A stretch of 64,000 nt of DNA from DATMER01 sp963741305 (GCA_963741305.1 CAVUHL010000003.1:5828001-5892000); one strand, 5' to 3'; shown: positions 17,062-26,047, counted from the stretch's first letter. A program made the numbers and translations. Notes: generated from the sequence alone by a model not told the origin.

Positions 17062-18189
17062 TTGAACGGTCGGACGGTCCGCACGCCGGAAGGCTACCTG
17101 GCCTTCGTGCCGGCTCCCCTCCCTCCGGAGCTTACCTGGACTCCCGGGCTGGTGCGGGCGCTTTCGGACGCCGATCGTGCCCTCGGCCGATTGGCTGGAG
17201 AGGGCGCGCGGCTGCCCAACCCTCATCTGCTGCTCCGGCCCTTCATCCGCCGCGAGGCCGTCCTCTCCAGCCGGATCGAGGGCACCCAGGCCTCCCTCGG
17301 CGAGCTTCTGGCCGTGGAGGCGGGCGCCAGCGTCGAGCGGAGCCCCGCCGATCTCCGGGAGGTGGCCAATTATGTCGTGGCCCTGGAGTACGGAGTCGAG
17401 CGGCTCAAGAGCCTTCCTCTCTCCTTGCGACTCCTGCGCGAGCTCCACGCCCGGCTCATGGAAGGTGTCCGGGGGGACCAGGCCACCCCTGGCGAATTCC
17501 GGCGGTCTCAGAACTGGATCGGCCCTCCGGGGTCCAGGCCGGAGAACGCCACCTATGTGCCTCCGCCTCCGGCCGAGATGATGGAGGCTCTGGAGTCTCT
17601 CGAGCGCTTCCTGCACGACACCACGCTGCCGCCGCTCGTCCAGGCCGCCCTCCTGCACTACCAGTTCGAGGCCATCCATCCCTTTCTGGACGGCAACGGC
17701 CGCGTGGGCCGCCTCCTGATCACGCTGTTCCTGCTGGAGAAATCGCTGCTCCCGGCACCGCTCCTCTACCTGAGCGCCTTCTTCGAGGCCACCCGCCCGG
17801 ACTACTACGGCGGCCTGCTCGGGGTCAGTCAGAGGGGGGAGTGGAATGCCTGGATCGAGTACTTCCTCACCGGCGTCGCCCGGCAGGCTGAGGACGCGGT
17901 CAGCCGTGCCTTCCGCATCAACGGCCTGCTGGACGAGTGGCGCTCGTCCTTCGCCGGGCTTCCTTCTGCCATGGACCTCGTGAACCTCCTCGGAGAAAAC
18001 CCCTACTGGACCATCTCGGGAGTGGCCCGCCGCCTCGAAATCGCGTATACCACCGCGCAACGCGCGGTACAGCGCCTGGAAGCTGCCGGCGTTCTAGCCC
18101 CCCTCACCGATGCGCGGCGTGACCGGGTCTTCTGCGCCCGGGCGATTCTGGAGATCCTGGAAGAGCCGGCGAGCTTGAGCCCCGCCTGA
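17062..18189 (+). CDS. Fic family protein with C-terminal winged-helix domain
   Basis: The protein is 375 residues from a TTG codon at 17062. This start is preferred because AGGAGGGGG lies directly before it and the text then matches the family start. An upstream in-frame extension crosses the sigma gene promoter. The Fic active site HPFLDGNGRVGR lies near residue 205. The N-terminal autoinhibitory helix motif SSRIEG (residues about 68-73, inhibitory Glu near 72) makes it a class II Fic protein. The C-terminus has a winged-helix DNA-binding domain (YWTISGVARRLEIAYTTAQR). Fic proteins transfer AMP to Ser/Thr/Tyr of target proteins; the target here is unknown. It stands alone, without a small antitoxin gene. 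Confidence 0.9.
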   Translation: MNGRTVRTPEGYLAFVPAPLPPELTWTPGLVRALSDADRALGRLAGEGARLPNPHLLLRPFIRREAVLSSRIEGTQASLGELLAVEAGASVERSPADLREVANYVVALEYGVERLKSLPLSLRLLRELHARLMEGVRGDQATPGEFRRSQNWIGPPGSRPENATYVPPPPAEMMEALESLERFLHDTTLPPLVQAALLHYQFEAIHPFLDGNGRVGRLLITLFLLEKSLLPAPLLYLSAFFEATRPDYYGGLLGVSQRGEWNAWIEYFLTGVARQAEDAVSRAFRINGLLDEWRSSFAGLPSAMDLVNLLGENPYWTISGVARRLEIAYTTAQRAVQRLEAAGVLAPLTDARRDRVFCARAILEILEEPASLSPA

Positions 18190-18477
18190 TTATGCTCCGA
18201 ACCGGACTTGCCCAGCGTCTCCCCCTCAAGAAGTTGCTCCGACCCCAAATTCTTTCGGAGCAACTTGGGATTCATTCGGACACAAGACCGACCCATTAGG
18301 AGCAAAAACAGCCGCATTCGGGCCTGAGCGAAGAGATTATGCTCCCAAATGACGGGCCTCAGGCTCCGAAGCGTCTTGATTTGCTCCGAATAGCGGCCCT
18401 CATGCTGCGAAATGAGGGGTTTCTTGTCTGACCTTCCGGAGTTATGCTCCGACTAAACGCGGTGTCGGAGCATCTCC
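18189..18477. repeat. Array of about 14 degenerate 21-bp repeats, core TGCTCCGAA / TTCGGAGCA
   Basis: The whole gap between the convergent Fic and hydrolase genes is built from 21-bp units starting at 18189, 18210, 18231 and so on to 18462. Units on one strand show TTATGCTCCGAA (18189, 18231, 18336, 18378, 18399, 18441). Others show the reverse complement, CATTCGGAGCA-like (18252, 18273, 18294, 18315). About ten positions are conserved and the other half of each unit varies. No plausible gene lies in it. Confidence 0.8.
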
Positions 18478-18482
18478 AGCTC

Positions 18483-19451
18483 TCACGCCCCCTCCACCTC
18501 TTCCAGGAACTCGTCCGCGATCCGGTTGAAGAGCTCGGGGCGGTCCATCATCAGCCAGTGGCCGGTGCCGGTCATGAGGCGGGCGGTGAGCTCGGGCAGC
18601 ACGCGGTGGAGGCTGTAGGGGAGGTTGTTCATGTCGCTGACCACGGCTAGCTTCGGTCCCGGATATTTCCCGAGCGCCTCGAGGACCGGGTACTCCATCG
18701 AGCTTTCCAGGGCCGCCACGACGGCATCCTCGTGGGTCAGCCGTAGATCCTCGAGGACCCAGCGGGCCGCGTCGGCGTCCCCTCCGACGATGAGCTGGCG
18801 GTAGTAGGAGTTCAGCTCGCCGATCGGGTCCTGGCGCAGCGGGCCCACGAAGGACTCCTTCTGATCCTGCGGCATGCGGGTCAGGTCGCCGTTCGGGTCC
18901 ACCAGCAGGAGCCCCGCCACCCGCTCGGGATGCCGGGAGGCGTACTCGATCGCCACCACCGCCCCCAGGCTGTGCCCTGCCAGGATGAACCGGCGCATCC
19001 CGAGCTGGTCCGCGACCGCCTCGACGTCAGCGGCCAAACCCGCGATGGAGTAATCGCCATCCTCCGCCGGGTCCGACTCGCCGTGCCCCCGGAGGTCGAG
19101 CGACACTGCCCTGCGCCGGCGGCGAAGATGGTCGAGCTGCAGCGCCCACTGGCCCCCGTTCCCCGCCAGGCTGTGCACGAAGACGATGGGGACGCGCTCC
19201 GACTTGCCGCCGTCGCGCACATAGAGGTTGCCGGCCGGCCCCGGGACCCAGACCGAGACACTCTCCGGCGGCTCGGGAGGATAGAACCCCAGTGCCGACG
19301 AAGTCTCCTCGGGCCGGTCCGGCGCGGAGCTCCGCCGCCGCCGCTCACCGAGGACCACGGCCGCCGTTCCGATCCCGGCCAGCCCCAGCAATACCCAGAA
19401 GAGCCCGCGGGAGCGCCGGGGCCGCCGATACCTGAACTCTCGATGTCTCAT
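18483..19451 (-). CDS. Membrane-anchored alpha/beta hydrolase
   Basis: The protein is 322 residues from ATG 19451; a GTG at 19484 would add 11 residues. A basic N-terminus (RHREFRYRRPRRSR) is followed by one membrane helix (GLFWVLLGLAGIGTAAVVL). The alpha/beta-hydrolase fold begins near residue 80: oxyanion region FVHSLAGNG, DLRGHGESD, nucleophile elbow GHSLG, and the catalytic His in GTGHWLMMDRPELF. The acid is probably the Asp in VVSDMN or nearby. The likely cellular place is the inner membrane with the catalytic domain in the periplasm. The substrate is unknown; small-ester or haloperoxidase-type relatives share this pattern. It converges on the Fic gene across the 21-bp repeat array. Confidence 0.85.
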   Translation of the reverse strand: MRHREFRYRRPRRSRGLFWVLLGLAGIGTAAVVLGERRRRSSAPDRPEETSSALGFYPPEPPESVSVWVPGPAGNLYVRDGGKSERVPIVFVHSLAGNGGQWALQLDHLRRRRRAVSLDLRGHGESDPAEDGDYSIAGLAADVEAVADQLGMRRFILAGHSLGAVVAIEYASRHPERVAGLLLVDPNGDLTRMPQDQKESFVGPLRQDPIGELNSYYRQLIVGGDADAARWVLEDLRLTHEDAVVAALESSMEYPVLEALGKYPGPKLAVVSDMNNLPYSLHRVLPELTARLMTGTGHWLMMDRPELFNRIADEFLEEVEGA

Positions 19452-19565
19452 CGCGCACCTCGCATCGGGTTTCCAACGTAACACGAAAAGCCCGGAGCCC
19501 TCTCTTTAAGCAAATGACATTTCCGACCCGTTTTCCGTCTCTACCCCGAGCAAAGGAGAGACGCG

Positions 19566-20270
19566 ATGCCCTATCAGTTCTTCCGTGAGCTGTTCCAGAC
19601 GTTCCTCGGCGACTACCTGAAGATCGTCGAGCCCGATACCGCCGTCCACCTCTTCCCTGAGCGGGCGAGCTTCCCGGCCGTCGACATGTCCGACTGGACC
19701 GAAGAGGAGCGGACCGAGATCGGCGCCGTGGCCGAGATCCCCACCCGGGACGGCAGCTCCCTCACCCTCCTGATCCAGCTCGAGATCGAGCCCCTCGGCC
19801 CGGCCGAGACGGCCCGGCGCTTCGGACGCTGGTTCCTCGCCCTGGAGACCCGGATGGTCCAGCCGGTCCTCTTGAGCGTCCTCTACCTGCGCGGCGGCCG
19901 GCCCGGCCCCAACCTGGAGTCCTCCGCGGTCAGCACGGTCTACAACATGGAGGTCGTGCGGATCTTCTACACCGCGTTCGGCTTGTCCGAAGCGCGGGCG
20001 GACTATTACCTGGAGCGCCCCGAACCCCTGGCCTGGGCGCTCGCCGCCCTCATGAAGCCCGTCCGCCGCAGCCGGGCCGAGCACAAGCTGGCCTGCCTGC
20101 AGCGGATCGCCGACGCCGGCACCGTGCTCTCCGACCGCGAGAGGTCGCTCCTGGTCTCCTGCGTCGAGCAGGAAACAGAACTTGGAGGCCCGTTTTGCGT
20201 AGACAGGTGGACTTCTGGGCCGTCCGGGGGTAGAAAGGGCTCTGTCAAAGGAGGCCATTCGCCATGTTGA
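19566..20270 (+). pseudogene. Rpn/PD-(D/E)XK-type putative nuclease, C-terminally truncated
   Basis: The frame encodes 234 residues. The first 200 fit the Rpn-like family found in many copies in Acidobacteria: PYQFFRELFQTFLGDYLKIV, an acidic/strand region ERTEIGAVAEIPTRDGSSLTLLIQLEIE with nuclease-type D-x(n)-E residues, and ERPEPLAWALAALM. Intact members go on for a further 60-100 residues after the helix LSDRERSLLVSCVEQ. Here the text turns into unrelated sequence (ETELGGPFCVDRW onward) that is really the leader of the rhodanese gene, which it overlaps by 7 bp. The gene is therefore probably a 3'-truncated remnant. The ribosome site GGAGAG before 19566 is intact. Confidence 0.65.
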
Positions 20271-20671
20271 AGCTCATCGTCTCTATCGCCGCCCTCCTGC
20301 TGGGCGGCATCCAGCTCCACGCGCAGACCGATCCGGCCGCCGAGGCGCCGCGCATCTCCGTGGCCGACGCCAAGAAGGCGGTCGATGCCGGCAAGGCGAT
20401 CCTCGTGGACGTCCGCTCCGAAGTCTCCTTCAAGACGGAGCACCCCAAGGGCGCCATCAGCCTGCCGGCCTGGGACGTCGGCTCCCGGCTGAGCGAGCTC
20501 CCCAAGGACAAGCAGATCATCACCTACTGCGCCTGCAGCGCCGAACAGACGAGCGCCAGTGCGGTGCTCCAGCTTCGGCGGCAAGGATTCGAGAACGCGG
20601 TGGCCCTCCTCGGCGGCATTCAGGCCTGGAAGGACGCCGGCTTCGAAGTGATCAAGCAGCCCGCGCCCTGA
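20264..20671 (+). CDS. Exported rhodanese-like protein
   Basis: This 135-residue protein has a signal peptide (cleavage near residue 20, HAQ). A single rhodanese domain follows: ISVADAKKAVDAGKAILVDVR, SFKTEHPKGAISLPAW, and the active-site loop YCACSAEQTSAS with C89 (or C91) as the sulfur-accepting cysteine, ending VALLGGIQAWKDAG. A strong ribosome site (AAAGGAGG) precedes the ATG. It lies 22 bp upstream of the first Vps10-like gene, so they may share a transcript. Rhodaneses carry a persulfide on the catalytic Cys; the periplasmic partner is unknown. Confidence 0.9.
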   Translation: MLKLIVSIAALLLGGIQLHAQTDPAAEAPRISVADAKKAVDAGKAILVDVRSEVSFKTEHPKGAISLPAWDVGSRLSELPKDKQIITYCACSAEQTSASAVLQLRRQGFENAVALLGGIQAWKDAGFEVIKQPAP

Positions 20672-20693
20672 GCGGGCCTTTCGTGGAGGATTC

Positions 20694-23600
20694 ATGCGCC
20701 GGAACCGCTTCTCTGCCTCGATTGCCCTCGCGGTCCTGGCCGCCATTCCCGCGGCGGGTGCCATCGACCCGGACCTGCTCGCCGGCCTGACGGCCCGTTC
20801 CATCGGACCGTCGGGCATGAGCGGCCGGATCGCCGCCATCGACGCGGTCGAGTCGAGCCCCAACGTCATCTGGGTCGGCGCCGCAACCGGCGGCGTCTGG
20901 AAGTCGATCGACGGCGGCCTCACCTGGCGCCCCGTCTTCGACGACCAGCCGGTCGCGGCGATCGGGGCGCTGGCGATCGACCAGTCCAACCCGGACGTCG
21001 TCTGGGTGGGCACCGGCGAGGGCAACCTCCGCAACAGCGTGTCGATCGGCAACGGCATGTACCGCACGCTCGACGGCGGCCGCACCTGGCAACACCTCGG
21101 GCTCGAGAAGTCGGAGCGCATCCACCGGATCGTGCTCCACCCCTCGGACCCGGACGTTGCCTGGGTCACGGCCATGGGGGAGCTCTGGGGCGAGAACCCC
21201 GAGCGCGGCGTCTACAAGACCGAGGACGGCGGCAAGACCTGGGACCGGATCCTCTACGTCGACGAGAAGACCGGGGCCTCCGACCTGGTCATCGATCCCT
21301 CCAACCCGAACCACCTGATCGCGTCCATGTGGCAGTTCCGCCGCTGGCCGTGGCATTTCAAGTCCGGCGGGCAGGGCTCGGGCCTCTACTCCACCTACGA
21401 CGGCGGCCGGACCTGGAAGAAGGCCACGCAGGAGGACGGGCTTCCGGAAGGCGAGCTCGGCAGGATCGGCCTCGCCATCTCCCGCTCCAACCCCGAGGTC
21501 GTCTATGCGATGGTGGAAGCCGGGCAGAGCGCGCTCCTGCGCTCCCAGGACGGCGGCAAGAGCTGGCAGAGCGTCAACTCCCGCTACGACGTCAACCCGC
21601 GCCCCTTCTACTTCGGCGACATCCGGGTCGATCCGGTCTGGCCGAACCGCGTCTACAGCCTCGACTATGACGTCCGGGTATCCAACGACAGCGGCAAGAC
21701 CTTCGAAGTGGGGATCAGCGGCGGCGAGATCCACGGCGACTTCCATGCCCTGTGGATCGATCCTGACAACCCGGACCACCTGATCTCGGGCGGCGACGGC
21801 GGCCTCGGGATCAGCTACGACCGGGGACGGACGAACCGCGCCGTGATGAACCTGCCGGTGGCGCAGTTCTACCATATCGCCGTCGACAACGAGCTGCCGT
21901 ACAACGTCTATGGCGGCATGCAGGACAACAGCTCATGGCGCGGCCCGAGCTCGAGCCTGACCTTCGGCGGCATCCGCAACCACGAGTGGCTCCTGGTGGG
22001 GTTCGGCGACGGCTTCGAAACCCTCCCCGACACGCAGGACTCCAGGATCGGCTACTCCATGTGGCAGGGGGGCAACCTCGGCCGCTTCAACCTGGACACC
22101 TCCGAGCTGCGCGACATCAAGCCGCCGGCTCCAGACGGAGTCAAGCTGCGCTTCAACTGGAACGCCGGCCTGGCCACCGACCCCTTCACCCCGGGTACGA
22201 TCTATTACGGCAGCCAGTTCCTTCACAAGTCCACGGACCGCGGCGAGACCTGGACCATCATCAGCCCCGACCTGACCACGAACGACCCCGAGAAGCAGAA
22301 GCAGGACGAGTCGGGAGGGCTGACCGTCGACGTGACCGCCGCCGAGAACCATACGACCATCATTGCCATAGCCCCGAGCCCGCTGCAGCAGGGGGTGATC
22401 TGGGTGGGCAGCGATGACGGCCGGCTCCATGTCACCCGCGATGGCGGCAAGACCTGGGACAGCGTCGAAAAGAACGTCAAGGGGGTGCCCGCCGGCACCT
22501 GGATCCCGGAGGTCCGGCCCTCCAAACACGATCCCGCGTCCGCCTTCGTGGCCTTCGACAACCACCGGCGCTCGGATTTCAAGACCTACGTCTACCGCAC
22601 GGACGACTGGGGCAAGAGCTGGAAGAGCCTGTCGACGGAAGGGGTCCGGGGATATGCCCTGAACGTCGAGCAGGATCCCGTGGACAAGGAGCTGCTCTTC
22701 CTGGGCACCGAGTTCGGCCTGTGGACGAGCTTCGACGCAGGTAAATCCTGGCTTGAGTGGACGCAGGGTATCCCCACGGTCTCGGTGATGGACATGGTGA
22801 TCCACCCCCGCGACCATGACCTCGTCCTCGGCACCCACGGCCGCGCGGCCTACGTGATCGACGACATCCGCCCCCTGCGGGAGATGTCCGACCAAGTGGC
22901 GGCCAAGCCGCTCCATCTTTTCGCCATCGCGGACACCCAGCAGTTCCAGTTCGGCCCCGAGGCCGGAGGCTTTGCCCTTGGCGCGACCGAATACCGCGGG
23001 GCCAGCCGGCCGTACGGCGCCTTTCTCAACGTCTGGCTGAGCGACAAGACCCTGCCCCACCCGAACGAGGAGAAGGAGAGGGCGCGCAAGGAGCAGGAGC
23101 GGGCCGAGAAGCGCGAGTCCGAGGCCAAGGCGGCCGCCAAGCCCGTCAAGCATGCGGTCCCGGCCGAGGAGCGTCCCGGCCCCACCCGGGAAAAGGTCGC
23201 GGCGCAGCAGGAGAAGGAACCTGCGGAGGAAGAGACGACGGCAGACAAGGAGAAAGAAAAGGAGAAGGAGAAGCCCAAGGAGATCGAGGTGCTCATCGCC
23301 GACTCCCAGGGCCGTCACGTCCGCAAGTTCACGGCGCCCGCCCGCCAGGGCTTGAACCGGGTGGTCTGGAACCTCCGGCGCGATGCCTTCCGGCAGTTCC
23401 CCGTGCCGGCCGAATTCGGGGGAGGCCAGCAGAACCCGGCCGGGGCCGACGTGCTCCCCGGCACCTACCAGGTGATCGTGCGCTTCGGCGACCAGGAGGC
23501 CAAGGGGACGGTCAAGGTCCTGCCCGATCCGCGCAAGAAGGTCAACGAGCAGGATTTGCGCAGCCGGGAAGCAGCGCTCCAGAGGACCGGCGACCTCCAG

Positions 23601-24095
23601 GACTCCCTGGCCGAGGCCCTGGACCGGATCCACCGCACCCGCTCCGACATCAAGTCGGTGACGGCGCTGGTCGACAAGCGGAAGAAGGACGACGAGGAGC
23701 GGGCGAGGGCCGAGGCCCGGGCCAAGGGCCAGCCGGTACCCAAGAAGGAAGACAAGCCCGATCCGCTCGCGGAAGCGGCCGGCAAGGTCCAGAAGGGCCT
23801 CACCGACCTAGAGAAGAAGCTCTGGCAGCCGTTCGAGGTCTCGGGGATCCAGCCGGAGAATGACGTGCTCTCCAAGGTCTTCAACACCCGGGGCTACGTC
23901 ATGTCCTCGATGGACGCCCCGAGCCCGTCGCACCTGGAGTACCTGCGCCAGGCCGAGGCCGAAGTGGCCAAGGTGCTGACCGAGGTCAACCAGTACTTCG
24001 AGAAGGACGTAGCCGACTTCCGCAAGAAGGTGGACGAGTCGGGCCTCCGCCTGCTGCCCACGTTCGAGCCGATTCCGGTGAAGAGCGGGAGCTAG
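20694..24095 (+). CDS. Giant Vps10/sortilin-like beta-propeller protein (copy 1)
   Basis: This 1133-residue protein has a signal peptide of about 23 residues. Ten Asp-box motifs (S-x-D-x-G-x-T-W type: KSIDGGLTW, RTLDGGRTW, KTEDGGKTW, STYDGGRTW, VTRDGGKTW and others) fill residues 60-730. They mark a large sortilin/exo-alpha-sialidase-like propeller. A Lys/Glu/Ala-rich linker (about 780-870) follows, then a beta domain (HVRKFTAPARQGLNRVVWNLRR) that resembles the FlgD-like Ig fold at the end of such proteins. A helical C-terminus closes it. Acidobacteria encode many such proteins, annotated as Vps10 or glycosyl-hydrolase-like; no enzymatic activity is proven. A paralogue of nearly equal length lies at 39958-43239 and a short remnant of another at 43933. 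Confidence 0.85.
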   Translation: MRRNRFSASIALAVLAAIPAAGAIDPDLLAGLTARSIGPSGMSGRIAAIDAVESSPNVIWVGAATGGVWKSIDGGLTWRPVFDDQPVAAIGALAIDQSNPDVVWVGTGEGNLRNSVSIGNGMYRTLDGGRTWQHLGLEKSERIHRIVLHPSDPDVAWVTAMGELWGENPERGVYKTEDGGKTWDRILYVDEKTGASDLVIDPSNPNHLIASMWQFRRWPWHFKSGGQGSGLYSTYDGGRTWKKATQEDGLPEGELGRIGLAISRSNPEVVYAMVEAGQSALLRSQDGGKSWQSVNSRYDVNPRPFYFGDIRVDPVWPNRVYSLDYDVRVSNDSGKTFEVGISGGEIHGDFHALWIDPDNPDHLISGGDGGLGISYDRGRTNRAVMNLPVAQFYHIAVDNELPYNVYGGMQDNSSWRGPSSSLTFGGIRNHEWLLVGFGDGFETLPDTQDSRIGYSMWQGGNLGRFNLDTSELRDIKPPAPDGVKLRFNWNAGLATDPFTPGTIYYGSQFLHKSTDRGETWTIISPDLTTNDPEKQKQDESGGLTVDVTAAENHTTIIAIAPSPLQQGVIWVGSDDGRLHVTRDGGKTWDSVEKNVKGVPAGTWIPEVRPSKHDPASAFVAFDNHRRSDFKTYVYRTDDWGKSWKSLSTEGVRGYALNVEQDPVDKELLFLGTEFGLWTSFDAGKSWLEWTQGIPTVSVMDMVIHPRDHDLVLGTHGRAAYVIDDIRPLREMSDQVAAKPLHLFAIADTQQFQFGPEAGGFALGATEYRGASRPYGAFLNVWLSDKTLPHPNEEKERARKEQERAEKRESEAKAAAKPVKHAVPAEERPGPTREKVAAQQEKEPAEEETTADKEKEKEKEKPKEIEVLIADSQGRHVRKFTAPARQGLNRVVWNLRRDAFRQFPVPAEFGGGQQNPAGADVLPGTYQVIVRFGDQEAKGTVKVLPDPRKKVNEQDLRSREAALQRTGDLQDSLAEALDRIHRTRSDIKSVTALVDKRKKDDEERARAEARAKGQPVPKKEDKPDPLAEAAGKVQKGLTDLEKKLWQPFEVSGIQPENDVLSKVFNTRGYVMSSMDAPSPSHLEYLRQAEAEVAKVLTEVNQYFEKDVADFRKKVDESGLRLLPTFEPIPVKSGS

Positions 24096-24102
24096 TTAGT
24101 TC

Positions 24103-24163
24103 CTGTAGGGGCGGCCCTTGTGGCCGCCCTCCGGAAGGGCACCCACAAGGGGCGCCCCTACAG
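24103..24163. repeat. GC-rich palindromic repeat (copy 1) between convergent genes
   Basis: This is a 61-bp imperfect palindrome with ends CTGTAGGGGCG and CGCCCCTACAG and inner arms CCCTTGTGG / CCACAAGGG. A second copy with the same pattern is at 26042-26101. Both sit between convergent genes and could terminate transcription in both directions. The form matches widely dispersed REP/MITE-like elements. Confidence 0.75.
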
Positions 24164-24175
24164 AAAGCCTGCAGA

Positions 24176-24216
24176 TCATTCACACCGTGGATGATAATCA
24201 TTCACGGCGTGAATAG
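24176..24216. promoter_or_regulatory. Tandem 21-bp palindromic motifs ATCATTCACRCCGTG
   Basis: Two direct copies, ATCATTCACACCGTGGATGA (from 24176) and ATCATTCACGGCGTGAATAG (from 24197), lie back to back. The second contains the perfect palindrome ATTCACGGCGTGAAT (24200-24214). They resemble paired operators but lie between two 3' ends, so their role is unclear. Confidence 0.4.
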
Positions 24217-24225
24217 ATTGCACGC

Positions 24226-25689
24226 TCACCCCCGCCCCAGCTCCGCCAGCGTCTCCTTCAGCAGCGTGTAGAACCGCCCCACGGAATCGACCTTCACCCG
24301 CTCGTCCGGAGAGTGGGCGCCCTCGATGACCGGGCCGAAGGAGATCGTGTCCATGCCGGGGAACTTCTCGCCCAGGATGCCGCACTCCAGGCCGGCATGG
24401 AGCGCCTTCAGCTCCGGCTCGCTCCCCTGAACCCGCCGGTGGACCTCCACAAACCGGCGCAGGAGCGGCGACTCCAGATTGGGCTTCCAGGCCGGATAGC
24501 CCTCGTTCTCCTCCACCTGCGCGTTCACGAGCTCGGCGCAGGCCCGGAGGCGGCGGCGGAGGGCGCGCAGGGCCGAGCCGATCGAGCTGCGGGTGCTCAG
24601 GAGCACCCCCACGCCGTTCTCCCCCTCCGACACGGCGGCGAGGTTCACGCTCGTCTCCACCAGGCCCTTGAGGTCGTGGCTCATGGCCTGCACGCCATGA
24701 GGGAGGGTGTTCAGGAGAAGCAGGAGGCGGCGCCCCAGATCCTCGGTCCAGACGCTCTCCGAAGCATTGGTATCGGCGGCATCGGCGACCTCGAACTTCA
24801 GATCCGGCTCGACCGGGCGGTACTCTTCGCGGATCCCGGCCATCTCCTTCTCCACGGCCTCGGTGAAGGCGGCGCGGCGGCCGGGCGGCAGGACTACCCG
24901 GGCCGATGCCTCCCGGGCGAGAGCGTTCTGCTTGTTGCCGCCCTTGAATCCGCCCAGGTGGAGCGGACCGGCCGCGTACAGCGCACGGGCCAGGAGCTGG
25001 ACGGAGCTGCCGCGCTGGAGATGGATTTCCATGCCGGAGTGCCCGCCCCTGAGCCCGGACAGCCGGAGGTCGAGCACCGCCGCGCCCTCGCGGACGGCCT
25101 CCTTCTCCAGCGGCAGCACGATCCGGGTGATCGCTCCCCCGGCGCAGCCGATGGTCACGGCGTTCTCCTCCTCGGAATCCAGGTTGAGCAGCTGCCGGCC
25201 GCGGAGCGCGATCGCCTGCGGGTCGAGGGCGACCGCGCCGGTGAGCCCGGTCTCCTCGTCGACCGTGAACAGCAGCTCCAGCGGCCCGTGGACGAGGTCG
25301 TCCGCCTCCATCACGGCGAGGATGGCGGCGACGCCGATGCCGTTGTCAGAGCCGAGGGTCGTGCCGGTGGCCTTGACCCAGCCATCCTCCCGCCGGGGGA
25401 CGATGGGATCGCGCTCGAAGTCGTGGGAGACGCCCTCGTTCTTCTCGGTGACCATGTCGAGATGGCCTTGGAGGACCACGGGCGGGGCACCCTCCAGGCC
25501 CGGGGACGCGGGCTTCTCGACCACGATGTTGCCGGTGGCATCCTGCCGGTGGCGGAGGCCCTTCCGCTCAGCCAGGTCAAGGACATAGCGGCGCATCGCC
25601 TCCTCCTTCGTGGAGGGGCGGGGGATGGCGAGGATCTCGTCGAAATGCTTCCAGAGAGGCTTCGGGTCCAGCTCGGAGACGAACGACAT
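24226..25689 (-). CDS. pepD: Aminoacyl-histidine dipeptidase (peptidase D, M20 family)
   Basis: This 487-residue protein is full length for the PepD (M20C) family. It is a cytoplasmic metallopeptidase that splits Xaa-His and other dipeptides. Metal-binding text is complete: LQGHLDMVTEKN (His, Asp), GTTLGSDNGIGVAA (bridging Asp), TVDEETGLTGA (catalytic Glu-Glu), LNLDSEEENAVTIGCAGG, and ALHAGLECGI plus GAHSPDERV near the C-terminus. The N-terminus SELDPKPLWKHFDEILAIPRPS is the standard PepD start. There is no signal peptide. The gene diverges from the small lipoprotein gene and fits the peptide-catabolic character of the region. Confidence 0.93.
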   Translation of the reverse strand: MSFVSELDPKPLWKHFDEILAIPRPSTKEEAMRRYVLDLAERKGLRHRQDATGNIVVEKPASPGLEGAPPVVLQGHLDMVTEKNEGVSHDFERDPIVPRREDGWVKATGTTLGSDNGIGVAAILAVMEADDLVHGPLELLFTVDEETGLTGAVALDPQAIALRGRQLLNLDSEEENAVTIGCAGGAITRIVLPLEKEAVREGAAVLDLRLSGLRGGHSGMEIHLQRGSSVQLLARALYAAGPLHLGGFKGGNKQNALAREASARVVLPPGRRAAFTEAVEKEMAGIREEYRPVEPDLKFEVADAADTNASESVWTEDLGRRLLLLLNTLPHGVQAMSHDLKGLVETSVNLAAVSEGENGVGVLLSTRSSIGSALRALRRRLRACAELVNAQVEENEGYPAWKPNLESPLLRRFVEVHRRVQGSEPELKALHAGLECGILGEKFPGMDTISFGPVIEGAHSPDERVKVDSVGRFYTLLKETLAELGRG

Positions 25690-25756
25690 CAGGGCTCCTC
25701 CTTAAAAGTGCGGACGAAGGATACAATGTTCTGAAAATCCGGAGGAGGAGGTTCTC

Positions 25757-26047
25757 ATGAGCAAGAGGCTGTGGCTGGTCCTGTCCCTGATCGTCCTCGC
25801 CGGCTGCCAGATGCCGTCGAGCACCACCAGCAGCGGCAAGGAAGAGGAGGGCACGGCAGCGTCCTCTTCTTCGGAAGGCGAAGCCGAGCGTACCCGCCGC
25901 ATTGAGGAAAAAGCGGCCTCGATCGCGCGGCGCAAAGAGGAGATCCGCAACATGCAGGGCACCGAGCAGGAGAAGATCGACGCCTTCAACGAGCTCGAGC
26001 GGGAGCGCCGCGAGCTGATGGAGATGCAGGAGTCGGGCGGCGTGTAG
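25757..26047 (+). CDS. Small lipoprotein with charged coiled coil
   Basis: This 96-residue protein has a signal peptide with a good lipobox (LIVLAGC, Cys near residue 17). A Ser/Thr/Glu-rich linker follows, then a highly charged helix (RRIEEKAASIARRKEEIRN, EKIDAFNELERERRELMEM) likely to form a coiled coil. An AG-rich ribosome site (GGAGGAGGAGG) precedes the ATG. The stop codon lies inside the palindromic repeat at 26042-26101, so the present C-terminus may have been set by insertion of that element. No family was recognised; size and form resemble Lpp-like or periplasmic spacer proteins. Confidence 0.75.
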   Translation: MSKRLWLVLSLIVLAGCQMPSSTTSSGKEEEGTAASSSSEGEAERTRRIEEKAASIARRKEEIRNMQGTEQEKIDAFNELERERRELMEMQESGGV

